This document shows, one piece after another, positions 15,601 to 23,106 of a stretch of DNA of 29,069 bases. The first letter of the stretch is position 1; each line of letters begins with the position of its first letter. The stretch comes from a virus, in IMG/VR virus record IMGVR_UViG_3300048921_000584, positions 1 through 29,069 of that record; one strand, written 5' to 3'. The notes beneath the pieces were generated by a model that saw nothing but the letters and a program-made list of their open reading frames with translations, searched no databases and was not told the DNA's origin. Position numbers and translations under genes: made by a program.

Positions 15601-15957
15601 CTGTTCCCCGATCGGGCGAACATCGTGCGATCGGGCGGCAACATCGTCGTGCCCACCAGAGGCCGGGTCGGCGCGCTCAGGCTGAACACCACCGACCTGT
15701 TCCAGGCAACCGGCTGGGGCTTCAACTGGAGTGGCGCCGGCAGCGTGACGGCGGTGAGCTTCAGCGGCGACGATATCGTCATCGCCGGCACCATCGGATC
15801 GGGCACGCTGACCTACGGCAACCGGCATCAGACCACGGCCAAGCCGGGCGGATCGTTCACCTACGGCAATGTCTGCGACAGCGCGACCGCCGACAGCCTC
15901 GCCGTGCCCGGGCTCAAGCTCACCAACTGGCTGCCCGCCTTCGACAAGACCCTTTGA
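12610..15957 (+). CDS. Tail fibre with SGNH/GDSL-type esterase domain, cassette 1
   Basis: 1115 residues; the ATG overlaps the adaptor stop. Residues about 1-90 are the presumed attachment part. Residues about 90-315 are 3.5 tandem copies of a 63-residue unit (189 bp) with HTGSQAI, GLQAALDGKA and VMSAADKAKLDGI, a shaft motif common in fibres. Residues about 494-560 are a coiled coil of EQTARI-type repeats. The C-terminal part holds an esterase-like domain: GFVSSGQSL with Ser720, FGQGN at 858-862, and a D-x-x-H motif (DAAH, Asp965/His968) followed by LQALGYG. These fit blocks I, III and V of SGNH hydrolases of the sialate-O-acetylesterase type. Residues 990-1115 form a beta-rich cap ending NWLPAFDKTL. 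It probably binds and deacetylates host polysaccharide; the substrate is unknown. Confidence 0.75.
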   Translation: MSSLSPIKIVVTGALAAPLADKANLADLGSLSGKDSVASGDIDPGAVTNSRLASMGEATLKGRAAGSGPGTPVDLNATQVRGLLNVAAGATANDSDANLKSRANHTGTQAIATVSGLQAALDGKAAATVATSAVAGVMSAADKAKLDGIAAAATANATNAQLRDRSTHTGSQAITTVAGLQAALDGKAPATAATSAVAGVMSAADKAKLDGIAAAATANATNAQLRDRSTHTGSQAIATVAGLQAELDGKAPATAATSAVAGMMSAADKAKLDGIATAATANATNAQLRDRSTHTGSQAIATVTGLETALETKAAVTAAVQTQGKPGDVLDRFTATLNGTAASAAAPGGTLVETDDMGAALRQTGASVTALRERIAVWPDSVIRVRARIQRATNPTDPAGDTVRFAVNRLNKSKATISSPTVVQDVTLSVQPDPTVIEAVFAAGAGEGVDFAWTTTTRYIVPFVQTFGADGVTDIGEIAWEEVGAAASLSTGLAAEQNARIAAFNAEQTARINADSAEQTARIAAVAGEAGARMSADADLQADIDASVTALTAATTDAANEKRRTRRIALSSLGQNVEDVETLAIRGGRRAMGVDLHGQLLALGISTKWGIDLEGEHRLAIIGDGDRTSFALNHDGSVFAVLDADTRAQLGGGIEAIDVPHGLFDREVFGASGLSPLLARAWSDEEGQSYSYVYRRDITAQAAIREGRGPIEGFVSSGQSLRVGGGALDADPHVLTVAPLARHINLMLDDGLRGPMTSAWNPAAASDFAPAVEAYVSTQNVGETGLAATMRYLSVRAGATGRVQAPYVARADGRGGTILADLAKGSVPYANALSSLQRMGEIACGKYRRPFVVRWLPFGQGNADRASLTPRASWVATLKQLAEDYNADILALLDQFATTWPDLYADVALPTRVPLITAQLTDVISSSGDSGDDIVFAHIDAAEQSNLIYVSQPQYFYKDGYGYADAAHLQALGYGVQGEYDALACERIVWNGAAVGGLFPDRANIVRSGGNIVVPTRGRVGALRLNTTDLFQATGWGFNWSGAGSVTAVSFSGDDIVIAGTIGSGTLTYGNRHQTTAKPGGSFTYGNVCDSATADSLAVPGLKLTNWLPAFDKTL
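12877..13550 (+). repeat. Tandem 189-bp repeats in the fibre shaft
   Basis: Copies begin at 12877, 13066 and 13255, with a partial fourth from 13444. The period is exactly 189 bases (63 codons), and the reading frame is kept. Copies 2 and 3 are nearly identical in DNA, while copy 1 and the partial copy 4 have drifted. Unit content: THTGSQAI, GLQAALDGKA, TSAVAGVMSAADKAKLDGI, ATANATNAQLRDR. Confidence 0.9.
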
Positions 15958-15967
15958 AAGGACCGCG

Positions 15968-16750
15968 ATGCCTGCCTTTCCCATCCGCTCCGCCGGTCCG
16001 ATGCCGGCGATGGCCAAGCCCTCGGTGATCTTCGACTTCGCGATCGGCGGTCATGCAGATCTGATCGACTGGTGGACGATCGCGCCCGATTTCGTGACCC
16101 TTGCCTCCAGTGACATCGCGGCGGTGGTGAGCCGCAAGCTCAGCGCCGACGGTGACTATGTCGGCCGCCCTCTCGCAGCAATCTTGTCCGAGCCTCAGTA
16201 TCTGGAAGACCAGATCAACGGCCGCCCCGCTGCGTCATTTGCCGCTTCGTCGGCCGATCGGCTGGAGGTGCCGGGCATCCTGCCGGGCGGCTCCTTCTCG
16301 GTCAGCCTGATCTTCGACGTACCGGCGATCGCGCCGGTCAGTCTGCTCGCGGGCAGTCAGAACAACGGCGGCGTCGGCCGGTTCGCCGCCTATGTCCGTC
16401 AGATCGGCGGAACCGATTATATCGTCGCGGCCGCCGGCAATGCCGGGTCTGATGCGGTGGTCTCGATCCCACGCGCCCTCGGCAAGACGCATGCCGTCAT
16501 CTCGTGGGACGCGAACGGGCACGAACTGGCGATGTCGGTCAACGGCGGCGCCTTCACGGCGGTGTCGAACGGTTCGGCGGTCGTCACCCAGACCGGCCTG
16601 GCGCTTGGCTCCTATGCGGGGCAGGGCGGCAGTCTGGATGGCCTGATCGCGGACGCGCAGCTCTGGAACGTCGCGCTCCACCGGCCCGCCAATGCCGGCG
16701 CGCTGGACCTCGTCCGCCGCTACGGCCGTTCGGCCTATGCGATCGGCTGA
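15968..16750 (+). CDS. LamG-like lectin-fold protein, cassette 1
   Basis: 260 residues from ATG 15968, ten bases after the fibre stop, with AAAGGA upstream. After a short lead (FDFAIGGHADLIDWW), the body has paired strands such as FSVSLIFDVPAI, RFAAYVRQIGG, HAVISWDANGHELAMSVNGG and the hallmark SLDGLIADAQLWNVAL near the end. That last motif (L-x-G-x-I-x-x-x-x-x-W-x-x-x-L) is typical of concanavalin-like LamG_3 domains. It likely binds surface glycan next to the esterase fibre, or decorates the fibre. A second protein of the same fold type lies at 19075, in the same relative place of cassette 2. Confidence 0.6.
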   Translation: MPAFPIRSAGPMPAMAKPSVIFDFAIGGHADLIDWWTIAPDFVTLASSDIAAVVSRKLSADGDYVGRPLAAILSEPQYLEDQINGRPAASFAASSADRLEVPGILPGGSFSVSLIFDVPAIAPVSLLAGSQNNGGVGRFAAYVRQIGGTDYIVAAAGNAGSDAVVSIPRALGKTHAVISWDANGHELAMSVNGGAFTAVSNGSAVVTQTGLALGSYAGQGGSLDGLIADAQLWNVALHRPANAGALDLVRRYGRSAYAIG

Positions 16751-16753
16751 GCC

Positions 16754-17131
16754 ATGGCCGGCTATCTCGAACTCACCATGCGGCTGAACGCCGACCTGCG
16801 CGTGCCGCTGCGTTTCGAAACCGCCCCCGGCGTCCCCGAGGACGTGACCGGCATCGCCTTCGTCCTCGAGGTCCGGCCCGAACCCGGCAGCGAGGTCCTG
16901 ATCGTCCGCGCCGAGAATGTGGACGGCGAGGGGGAGACCGGCTTCTTTGCGGTCGACCCGGCACTCGGCAGCGTCATCCTGACCATCCGCCGCGCCGATC
17001 TCGACCTCGCGGCGATCGGGTCCGGCGCGGTGGTGCGGATGAGCCACGACCTGCTCAGGACTCGTGACGGCCTGACCCTGTCGCCCTTCGAGGGGCCGTT
17101 CGTCTTCCAGCGCGGGGTCAGCGTCGCATGA
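16754..17131 (+). CDS. Small fibre adaptor, BppU-N-like, cassette 2
   Basis: 125 residues starting three bases after the lectin-like gene. Layout: LNADLRVPLRFETAPGVPED, VTGIAFVLEVRPEPGSEVLIVRAEN in pieces, GFFAVDPALGSVILTIRRADLD, VVRMSHDLLRTRDGLTLSPFEG and a last FVFQRGVSVA strand. The sequence matches the BppU N-terminal pattern (two sheets, a G-x-x-x-L-T strand, an M-x-x-D-L-x-R-x-D-G strand, then G-x-F-x-x-x-x-G-V-S/T) more clearly than the cassette 1 protein. Presumed to join the following fibre to the tail tip. An ATGA overlap couples it to that fibre. Confidence 0.65.
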   Translation: MAGYLELTMRLNADLRVPLRFETAPGVPEDVTGIAFVLEVRPEPGSEVLIVRAENVDGEGETGFFAVDPALGSVILTIRRADLDLAAIGSGAVVRMSHDLLRTRDGLTLSPFEGPFVFQRGVSVA

Positions 17132-19065
17132 GCCGGGTGATCATCGGCAGCGGCGACAGCGCCGCGACCATCGCGCGGCTGGCCGCGCTGCAGGCAGACA
17201 AGGCCGACCACGCCTATGTCGATGCCGGCGATGCCGCGACGGCGCTGTCGGTGATCGATGCCGCACGCGCCGTGGCGACCGCCGCCGGTGCCGCGGCCGG
17301 CGCGGCGGTGGCGCCCGCTGCCGGCGGCTCGGCGACCGAATGGCGCGGCGTCACCCTCTATCTCGACGATGCGCCGGGGGCCGAGATTGTCCTCGACGCG
17401 CTCGGCCGCTTCGTCAGTGCGCCGGCAACCCGTGCCGACCTCGCCAGCCTGCCCGACGGCACCGCGGCGCTGACTGCAGTGTCGGCGCGCGACCCCCTGC
17501 TCCTCTATCTCGATGCCGCGCCGGGGGCCGAGCTTGCCGTCGCCGCCGACGGCCGCCTGCTCGCGGCTTCGCCCGATAGCGAAAGCCTTGCCGCGATCGG
17601 CGACGGTGCCGAGGCGCTCGACCAGATCGCCGCGCGCGATGCGCTCCTGCTCTGGCTGGACGGGCGGGGCGGCACCCTCGATCTCGCCGCCGATGGCCGG
17701 ATCCTTTCGACGTGCGGCGGCCCGGGCGGTCTGGCCGCCCCACCGGCAATCGCATGGTCGTTCGCGCTCGGCTCCGACTACACTACAGATCAGAGCCTGT
17801 CGGTCTGGGACGAGGACTGCATCGCCATCGTCGGCGGCGTCGGTCAGAGCTTCATGGACGCGGCCGCCGCCGGCGATGCGGCGGGCCCCTATTCCACCAC
17901 GCCGCGCGACCCCGGTTACGCGCTGATGCCGGCGCCGGGGGTGGTGCCGAAGGGCGCCGCCTTCACCACCCTCGCCGACCTGCGGTCGACCTATCCGGCG
18001 ACCCCCGCCAAGGAACATCCGTTCTTCGAGATGGCGAACGTCATTCTCGCTTCGATGCAGGCGCGTTTCGGCTTCGAGCGGCCGATCGCCTTCTTCGGCG
18101 CGGCGCATTCGGGTTACGAATATTTTCGCATCGCCCGCGGCTCCGACACGTGGATCGAGTTCGAGCGCTGCCTGACGCAGACCGTCGCGGCCATCCGCGC
18201 GCTCGGCAAGACGCCGCTGATGGCGGCGGTCGCGGTCGCCCATGGTGAGGCCGATGCGGTCAGCACCACCGCCCGCACCACCTACAAACGGTCGCTGCTG
18301 CAGCTTCACGCCGACATCACCAGCCTTGTCCACCGCCTGATCCCCGAGCAGACCGAGCCAGTGCGGATGGTCGGCTATGCCGCCAACCGGGCGACCTATA
18401 CGGGCACGATCCGCACCGCTTGCGGCCCGGTCGCCTGGCACGAGCTGTCGCGCGACCTGCCGCATCTGTTCGGCCATGCTGGCCCGACCTATGCGCGCGA
18501 GCTGGCGGGCGACGCCCATCCGACGGTGCTCGGCTATCGCCAGATCGGTGCCGATTTCGGCGATGCCTTCGTCGATCTCGTCCTCGGTGACGGCAATCGC
18601 GCTCTGGTGCCGTTGCGGGTGGTTCCGCTTACCGCCAGCAGCGTGCGGATCGAGGTCAACGTGCCGCGCGGCGGGGTGCTGGTGCGCGACGAGAGCGGCG
18701 CGATCATCGGCTATCCGTCAGACACTGCCGCCTACAATTATCTCGGCCCGCCGCCCGCCGGACAGGAATCGAGCGGTCGCGACGGCGGCTTTACCGTGCG
18801 AGACGTCGCCGGCGCGTTCGGCGTCGTCTCCGCGACGGTCAACGGCGCGGCGGCGATCGATGTCACCTTCAGCCGCGCCTATGGCGCCGGCGCCGTGCTG
18901 TCGGCGGCGAGCCTGTCGCAGGCGGGCGGCACCGCCGGCAGTCGCGCCGATGGCGCGCGCAGCATCTTCCGCGGCTCGATCGGCCGCTCGATCCCCGACA
19001 GCGACGAGGTGCTCTACCCGTGGCTGGCCCCGGTTGAACTTCAGATCAACGCCGTCAGCGCCTGA
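17128..19065 (+). CDS. Tail fibre with SGNH/GDSL-type esterase domain, cassette 2
   Basis: 645 residues; the ATG overlaps the adaptor stop (ATGA). Residues 1-30 hold SRVIIGSGDSAATIARLAAL, shared with the fibre at 19893 and likely a docking peptide. Residues 77-195 are two and a half copies of a 49-residue unit with LYLD-x-APGAE and GR. The esterase domain follows: GGVGQSF with Ser241, GAAHSGYEYFRIARGSDTW near 330-350, VAVAHGEADA (His372-Asp376) and GDAHPTVLGYRQIGADF with Asp462/His464. HGExD plus D-x-H-P is the classic pattern of sialate-O-acetylesterase-like SGNH enzymes, making this the clearest of the three. The C terminus is beta-rich and ends in an LYPWLAPVELQI strand, similar in place to NWLPAF of the first fibre. 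Confidence 0.8.
   Translation: MSRVIIGSGDSAATIARLAALQADKADHAYVDAGDAATALSVIDAARAVATAAGAAAGAAVAPAAGGSATEWRGVTLYLDDAPGAEIVLDALGRFVSAPATRADLASLPDGTAALTAVSARDPLLLYLDAAPGAELAVAADGRLLAASPDSESLAAIGDGAEALDQIAARDALLLWLDGRGGTLDLAADGRILSTCGGPGGLAAPPAIAWSFALGSDYTTDQSLSVWDEDCIAIVGGVGQSFMDAAAAGDAAGPYSTTPRDPGYALMPAPGVVPKGAAFTTLADLRSTYPATPAKEHPFFEMANVILASMQARFGFERPIAFFGAAHSGYEYFRIARGSDTWIEFERCLTQTVAAIRALGKTPLMAAVAVAHGEADAVSTTARTTYKRSLLQLHADITSLVHRLIPEQTEPVRMVGYAANRATYTGTIRTACGPVAWHELSRDLPHLFGHAGPTYARELAGDAHPTVLGYRQIGADFGDAFVDLVLGDGNRALVPLRVVPLTASSVRIEVNVPRGGVLVRDESGAIIGYPSDTAAYNYLGPPPAGQESSGRDGGFTVRDVAGAFGVVSATVNGAAAIDVTFSRAYGAGAVLSAASLSQAGGTAGSRADGARSIFRGSIGRSIPDSDEVLYPWLAPVELQINAVSA
17356..17712 (+). repeat. 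Tandem 147-bp repeats in cassette 2 fibre
   Basis: Units start at 17356, 17503 and 17650 (partial), with a period of exactly 147 bases (49 codons) and the frame kept. Protein units: LYLDDAPGAEIVLDALGRF, LYLDAAPGAELAVAADGRL and LWLDGRGGTLDLAADGRIL, each followed in the full copies by a S-L-x-x-x-x-D-G-x-x-A-L segment and an A-R-D-x-L-L end. DNA identity is highest over the first 25 bases of each unit. Confidence 0.8.
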
Positions 19066-19074
19066 GGAGCCCGC

Positions 19075-19887
19075 ATGACCGTCGCCCCCGTCCTCGTCCG
19101 CCCCAACCCCGCGATCGCCACCGGCACCGGCGCGGTAATCGTCGCGCCCACCGAAATGGCGGTAGCGCGGCTGAAGGGATCGTCGAAGCTGCGCAACTGG
19201 TGGAAGGCGGAGCGCAACTTCGCCGCCGCCGGCTGGACCGACTTCGTCGGCGGGGTGATGCTCGCCCCCGTCGCCGCCACCGCGCCCGTCCGGACCGACG
19301 CCGCCGGTCCGAACGGCCGGCCGGCGATCGTCGCCGGATCGGCCGCCAATCCCGGCGTCATGGCGGTGCCCGACGGGCTTACCTATTGGGACAAGACCAG
19401 GGACTTCTCCGCGCAGATCGTCGTGAAGACGGGTATGACCACCGCGCAGAAGGCGATCCTGTCGAGCACCGGCTACAACAACGTCCCGACGATCGGGGTG
19501 AACAGCTCGGGCCGGGTCCTCGCCGATTTCAATGTCGACACCGCCGGCGCGGTGAGCACGGCGGTAAACGCCATCCTCGACAGCCGTTTCTACGTCCTCA
19601 CCTATGTGTGGGACGCGACCGCCCAGCAATGGCGGGTCCGCATCGGCAACGGCACCTGGCTGTCGGGCAGCGACACCGGCATCCCCGGCGCCGCCAAGCT
19701 GGTGGTGTTCGGCGGGCAGGAGCTGGAGCCGGCACTGACCCCCGGCAGCCCGCGCTACCGCATTCCGGCCAAGGACGTACTGGTCAGCGACATCCTCTGG
19801 CTCGACGCCAATCTCTATACCGACAGCGCGAGCTGGGACCTGCTGCGGACGCACTGGCTGGCCGACGCGCCGGCGGCGGTAGCGTGA
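19075..19887 (+). CDS. LamG-like lectin-fold protein, cassette 2
   Basis: 270 residues from ATG 19075, with GAGGAG just upstream. Body: WWKAERNFAAAGWTDFVGG, PNGRPAIVAGSAANPGVM, a YWDKTRDFSAQIVVKTG strand region, FYVLTYVWDATAQQWRVRIGN near residues 165-190 and VLVSDILWLDANL near the end. The Y-x-W-D ... W-x-V-R-I-x-N-G and D-x-L-W-L-D-A-x-L patterns are those of concanavalin-like LamG domains. It occupies the same relative place as the protein at 15968. Likely a glycan-binding or fibre-decorating module; the ligand is unknown. It ends in a GTGA overlap region with the next gene. Confidence 0.58.
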   Translation: MTVAPVLVRPNPAIATGTGAVIVAPTEMAVARLKGSSKLRNWWKAERNFAAAGWTDFVGGVMLAPVAATAPVRTDAAGPNGRPAIVAGSAANPGVMAVPDGLTYWDKTRDFSAQIVVKTGMTTAQKAILSSTGYNNVPTIGVNSSGRVLADFNVDTAGAVSTAVNAILDSRFYVLTYVWDATAQQWRVRIGNGTWLSGSDTGIPGAAKLVVFGGQELEPALTPGSPRYRIPAKDVLVSDILWLDANLYTDSASWDLLRTHWLADAPAAVA

Positions 19888-19892
19888 TCGCG

Positions 19893-22800
19893 ATGACCGA
19901 GGAACAACCGATCATCGTCTGCGGCCAGCACGACCCGCGCATCATCGTCGGCGCCGGCGACAGCGCCAGCACCGTGCGCACGATCGCCGCGCTCAAGGCC
20001 GGCAAGGCCGACCGCGTCACCCCTGCCGGCTTCCGCCGCGCCGGGACCTGGCTGCGCAGCACCGGCGCGACGACGGCCGATGGCCGCCGCGTCGCCCGGC
20101 TCATCCAGGTGGTGTGCCAGTCGCAGGGGATCGGCAACGGCGCCTTTCGCAACCGCCATCCGGTCTCGCGCTATCCGGCCAACGCCTTCATGCTGGCGCT
20201 CGCCGATGCCGGCAACCGGCCGCTTGCCGACGCGTACCAGTCGGCGCATCTCGCCTCGAACCCGCTGCTCGATCCGCCAGCGCTGATCCCGCTGCACGAG
20301 CAGGTCGGGCGGACCAACCCCGACTATGTCGATCCGGTCGGAGGCGCCGTGACCCCGTTCGCCTCGAACACAGGCAACACCTTCGTCACCGCGATGGTCG
20401 AGGCGGCGCTGGATGCGGAGGCGTTCGAGGGCGTGCTGCCGGCCGATCTCAGCCTCTACGTCGTTGCCAATTGCGGGATCGGCGGGCACCGCCTCAGCCA
20501 TCTCGGCCGCGGCACCTATGCCGCCAAGCGCCGGCGCGAGGCCCGCGCCGCCTTCCGTGCGATCTGCGACCGGGAGGGCTGGGTGCCCGAGGTCCATACC
20601 CTGATCTGGCAGGGCACCGCCGAGGTCGCCCAGAACGAGCTGGAAGAGGTGAGCGATCAGCTCACGCCCGAGAACCGCGCCGCCACCGTCCTCCAGTTCC
20701 GCCAACAGGAGGCCGACGACATCGCCCGCGAAGGCTTCACCGCCACGCCGCTGACCTTCATGATCCAGGCCGGGCCGACCTATCCCTCGGCCTCGCCCGC
20801 GGTGCCCGTGCTCAACGGCCGCCGCGGCACGATCAGCGATGGCGACCGGCTCGCCTGCGCCGCCCACCCCGACCTGCGGATGGTCGCTGTCGACTATGTC
20901 GGCCCGCGATCGGACGGGGTCCACGTCACCGCCGAGGGCGAGGACATGATCGGCGCCGCCGCCGGCCATGCCATCGGCCGCACCCTCACCGGCATCGGCG
21001 ACGGCGGCCTGGTCGAGATGATCGGCAGCCCGCGGATGACCGCGCCCGACACCGTGCTCGCCGTCTACGACACGCGCGGCCTGCCGCTGCGCCGGCTCGG
21101 CTGGGAGGTGACGCGCTTCACCGTGCTCGACGGCGGGTTCGGAAACGATCCCGGCCAGATCGTCGCGGTGCCGGCGATGGACTATGCCCAGGCGCTGGTC
21201 CGCATCGATACGGTCGACGACGCGGGCCGGATGCTGACCGGCACCATCCTCGACAACGGATCGGCCTCCACCGACCCTTCCGGCCCGCAGCCGACGATCA
21301 ACGTGCTCGCCGGCATCCGGGTCGATGCGCCGGGCGCGCTCTACCAGCAGGGCGCGATCGTGCCGCTGGTCGGCGGCGAGGCCGATCGGCCGGGCAAGGT
21401 GCGGCTCACCACCGACGGCGCCGGCCATATCCTGGCGGTCACCGTCGTCGACCCCGGCATCTACACCACCCCGCTGTCCGGCCAGTTCACCGTGCGCGGC
21501 GGCGGGGTCGGGGCAGGGGGCGCGCTGCTTTCCTTCCAGAGCGCGGGGACGCCGCCGGTCCTCGCGGTCGGTTCGCTCTCGCAGATCGGGCAGGACTGGG
21601 CGCATGGCTCGATCCTCGGCCCGCTGGTGCTGTCGGGCACGGTGACGCCGGTCGGCACGACCCTGCCGATGGTCGGCGCCGACATCGCCGCCGACGGCTA
21701 CAGCCCGACCGCGGTGGTCGCCGGCACCGATCTCGGCACCGGCGCGGCGAATTACATACGCATCGCCTGCGGCGGGCCGCTCGACACGGCGCCGGGCGAG
21801 ACGGTGACCTTCTCCAACGGCACCGACAGCGTCGTCGCCCGTGTCGCACGCGGCGCCTTCCCACTGCTTGACCCCGGCGATGGCGGGATCAGCCTGACCG
21901 ACGATTCCTACCCCGGCGGCAATCAGGATGCGAACCTCGTCGCCTTCCCGCCGCTCGCCGCGATGACACCGAAGGACGAGGCCGGGATCCTCGGCTCGGC
22001 GATGGCTTATCGCTTCGCCGGCGCGGTCGGGCCGAATCCCGTGCTCCATGTCGGCCAGTATGCGCAGTCGCTGGAGGGGCCGAGCTGCGGCGCGCGCGCC
22101 TGCATCGGCACCGCGCCGATACCCGGCGCGCCGGCCGGGCCCTATGGCCTGCTGCCGCGGCTGCACCTGCCGCGCGGGTCGTATCGCTTCGTCAACCCGT
22201 ACCGCGCCGCGCCCGCGCCGATCCTCGACAATGCCAGCTTCGCCATCGCCGCCGATGGCGACCTCGTCGCGCTCGGCAATACCGGCGCCTATGCCGCCGA
22301 TCGCTGGCGCGGCTACCGCAACACCGGCGGCGGCTTCGTCGCCCGGGTCGCCGGGTCCCGCCAGGCGCGCGCGCTGCGCATCGGTCGCAGCGACGGCACG
22401 ACCGCCGCCGCCGCGATCGGCCTTGCCCATGTCGTCGATGGCGAGGCGGCGCGGCGGCTGCGCGGCAAACCCGTGACGTTCACCGCCGATTTCTCGCGCG
22501 GGGGCGGCTGGTCGCCGCCGGGCGGGACCGTGATCGTCCGCATCTACACCAATACCAGCGCCGCCGCCGCCTTCGGCACCGCCAGCCTGCCGGCCGGATC
22601 GGTCCAGCTCGTCACCGACAGCGTGGTGCCGGGGACGACGCCGGCGACCGTCTCCTTCTCCACCGGCGCCGCGACCGTCCCCGCCGATGCCGAGCTGGTG
22701 ATCGTCTACCTGCAGGCCGCGGGCTTCACCGGCACCGCCGCGGCCGACTGGTTCCAGATCGAGGCGCCGCGGCTCTGCCCCGGCACCCAGCCCTGCGACT

Positions 22801-23042
22801 ATGTCGAACTCGCCGAAACCGAGGAGCGCGAGCGTTGCGAGCGGCATTACCGCCGCCTGGCCGGCTTCGTGCCCGCCGGCCCGGGCCTGATCGCGAGCTT
22901 CGACCCGCCGCTGGCGCGCACCCCGGTGGTGACCGGCGGCGGCCCGGGCTTCACGGTCGACTTCGCGAGCGCCGACCTCCTCTGGGCGCACCAGGCGAGC
23001 GCCGGGGCGGCGACGCTGACCATCGATGCGAGGCAGCAATGA
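19893..23042 (+). CDS. Third tail fibre with SGNH-type esterase domain
   Basis: 1049 residues from ATG 19893; GTG 19884 overlaps the previous stop and is an alternative adding three residues. Residues about 15-40 repeat the docking peptide (PRIIVGAGDSASTVRTIAAL and KADR). The esterase domain is N-terminal here: VVCQSQGIGNG with Ser77, NCGIGGHRLSHLG at about 193-205, IWQGTAEVAQNE at 238-247 and SDGVHVTAEGEDMIG with Asp341/His344. These correspond to SGNH blocks I, II, III and V. Residues about 365-720 are beta-rich and unassigned. Residues about 760-960 resemble a carbohydrate-binding module (DRWRGYRNTGGGF to WFQIEAPRLCPGTQ), followed by EERERCERHYRRLAGF, the closing pattern of many fibres. 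No adaptor gene precedes it and no lectin-like gene follows. Confidence 0.75.
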   Translation: MTEEQPIIVCGQHDPRIIVGAGDSASTVRTIAALKAGKADRVTPAGFRRAGTWLRSTGATTADGRRVARLIQVVCQSQGIGNGAFRNRHPVSRYPANAFMLALADAGNRPLADAYQSAHLASNPLLDPPALIPLHEQVGRTNPDYVDPVGGAVTPFASNTGNTFVTAMVEAALDAEAFEGVLPADLSLYVVANCGIGGHRLSHLGRGTYAAKRRREARAAFRAICDREGWVPEVHTLIWQGTAEVAQNELEEVSDQLTPENRAATVLQFRQQEADDIAREGFTATPLTFMIQAGPTYPSASPAVPVLNGRRGTISDGDRLACAAHPDLRMVAVDYVGPRSDGVHVTAEGEDMIGAAAGHAIGRTLTGIGDGGLVEMIGSPRMTAPDTVLAVYDTRGLPLRRLGWEVTRFTVLDGGFGNDPGQIVAVPAMDYAQALVRIDTVDDAGRMLTGTILDNGSASTDPSGPQPTINVLAGIRVDAPGALYQQGAIVPLVGGEADRPGKVRLTTDGAGHILAVTVVDPGIYTTPLSGQFTVRGGGVGAGGALLSFQSAGTPPVLAVGSLSQIGQDWAHGSILGPLVLSGTVTPVGTTLPMVGADIAADGYSPTAVVAGTDLGTGAANYIRIACGGPLDTAPGETVTFSNGTDSVVARVARGAFPLLDPGDGGISLTDDSYPGGNQDANLVAFPPLAAMTPKDEAGILGSAMAYRFAGAVGPNPVLHVGQYAQSLEGPSCGARACIGTAPIPGAPAGPYGLLPRLHLPRGSYRFVNPYRAAPAPILDNASFAIAADGDLVALGNTGAYAADRWRGYRNTGGGFVARVAGSRQARALRIGRSDGTTAAAAIGLAHVVDGEAARRLRGKPVTFTADFSRGGGWSPPGGTVIVRIYTNTSAAAAFGTASLPAGSVQLVTDSVVPGTTPATVSFSTGAATVPADAELVIVYLQAAGFTGTAAADWFQIEAPRLCPGTQPCDYVELAETEERERCERHYRRLAGFVPAGPGLIASFDPPLARTPVVTGGGPGFTVDFASADLLWAHQASAGAATLTIDARQQ

Positions 23043-23063
23043 GGGGGCGGAACCGAAAAACCC

Positions 23064-23079
23064 CTCCCCTTCAGGGGAG
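23064..23079 (+). terminator. GC hairpin between the fibres and the lysis genes
   Basis: CTCCCC, loop TTCA, GGGGAG: a perfect 6-bp stem. An A-run lies before it and only CTTT after it, so it would be a weak terminator at best. Short C4-T-C4 / G4-A-G inverted repeats are also common as dispersed intergenic elements in high-GC alphaproteobacteria. It sits in the 64-base gap before the lysis block. Confidence 0.4.
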
Positions 23080-23106
23080 CGGCTTTCAATCACGGGAGGA
23101 TCACCC

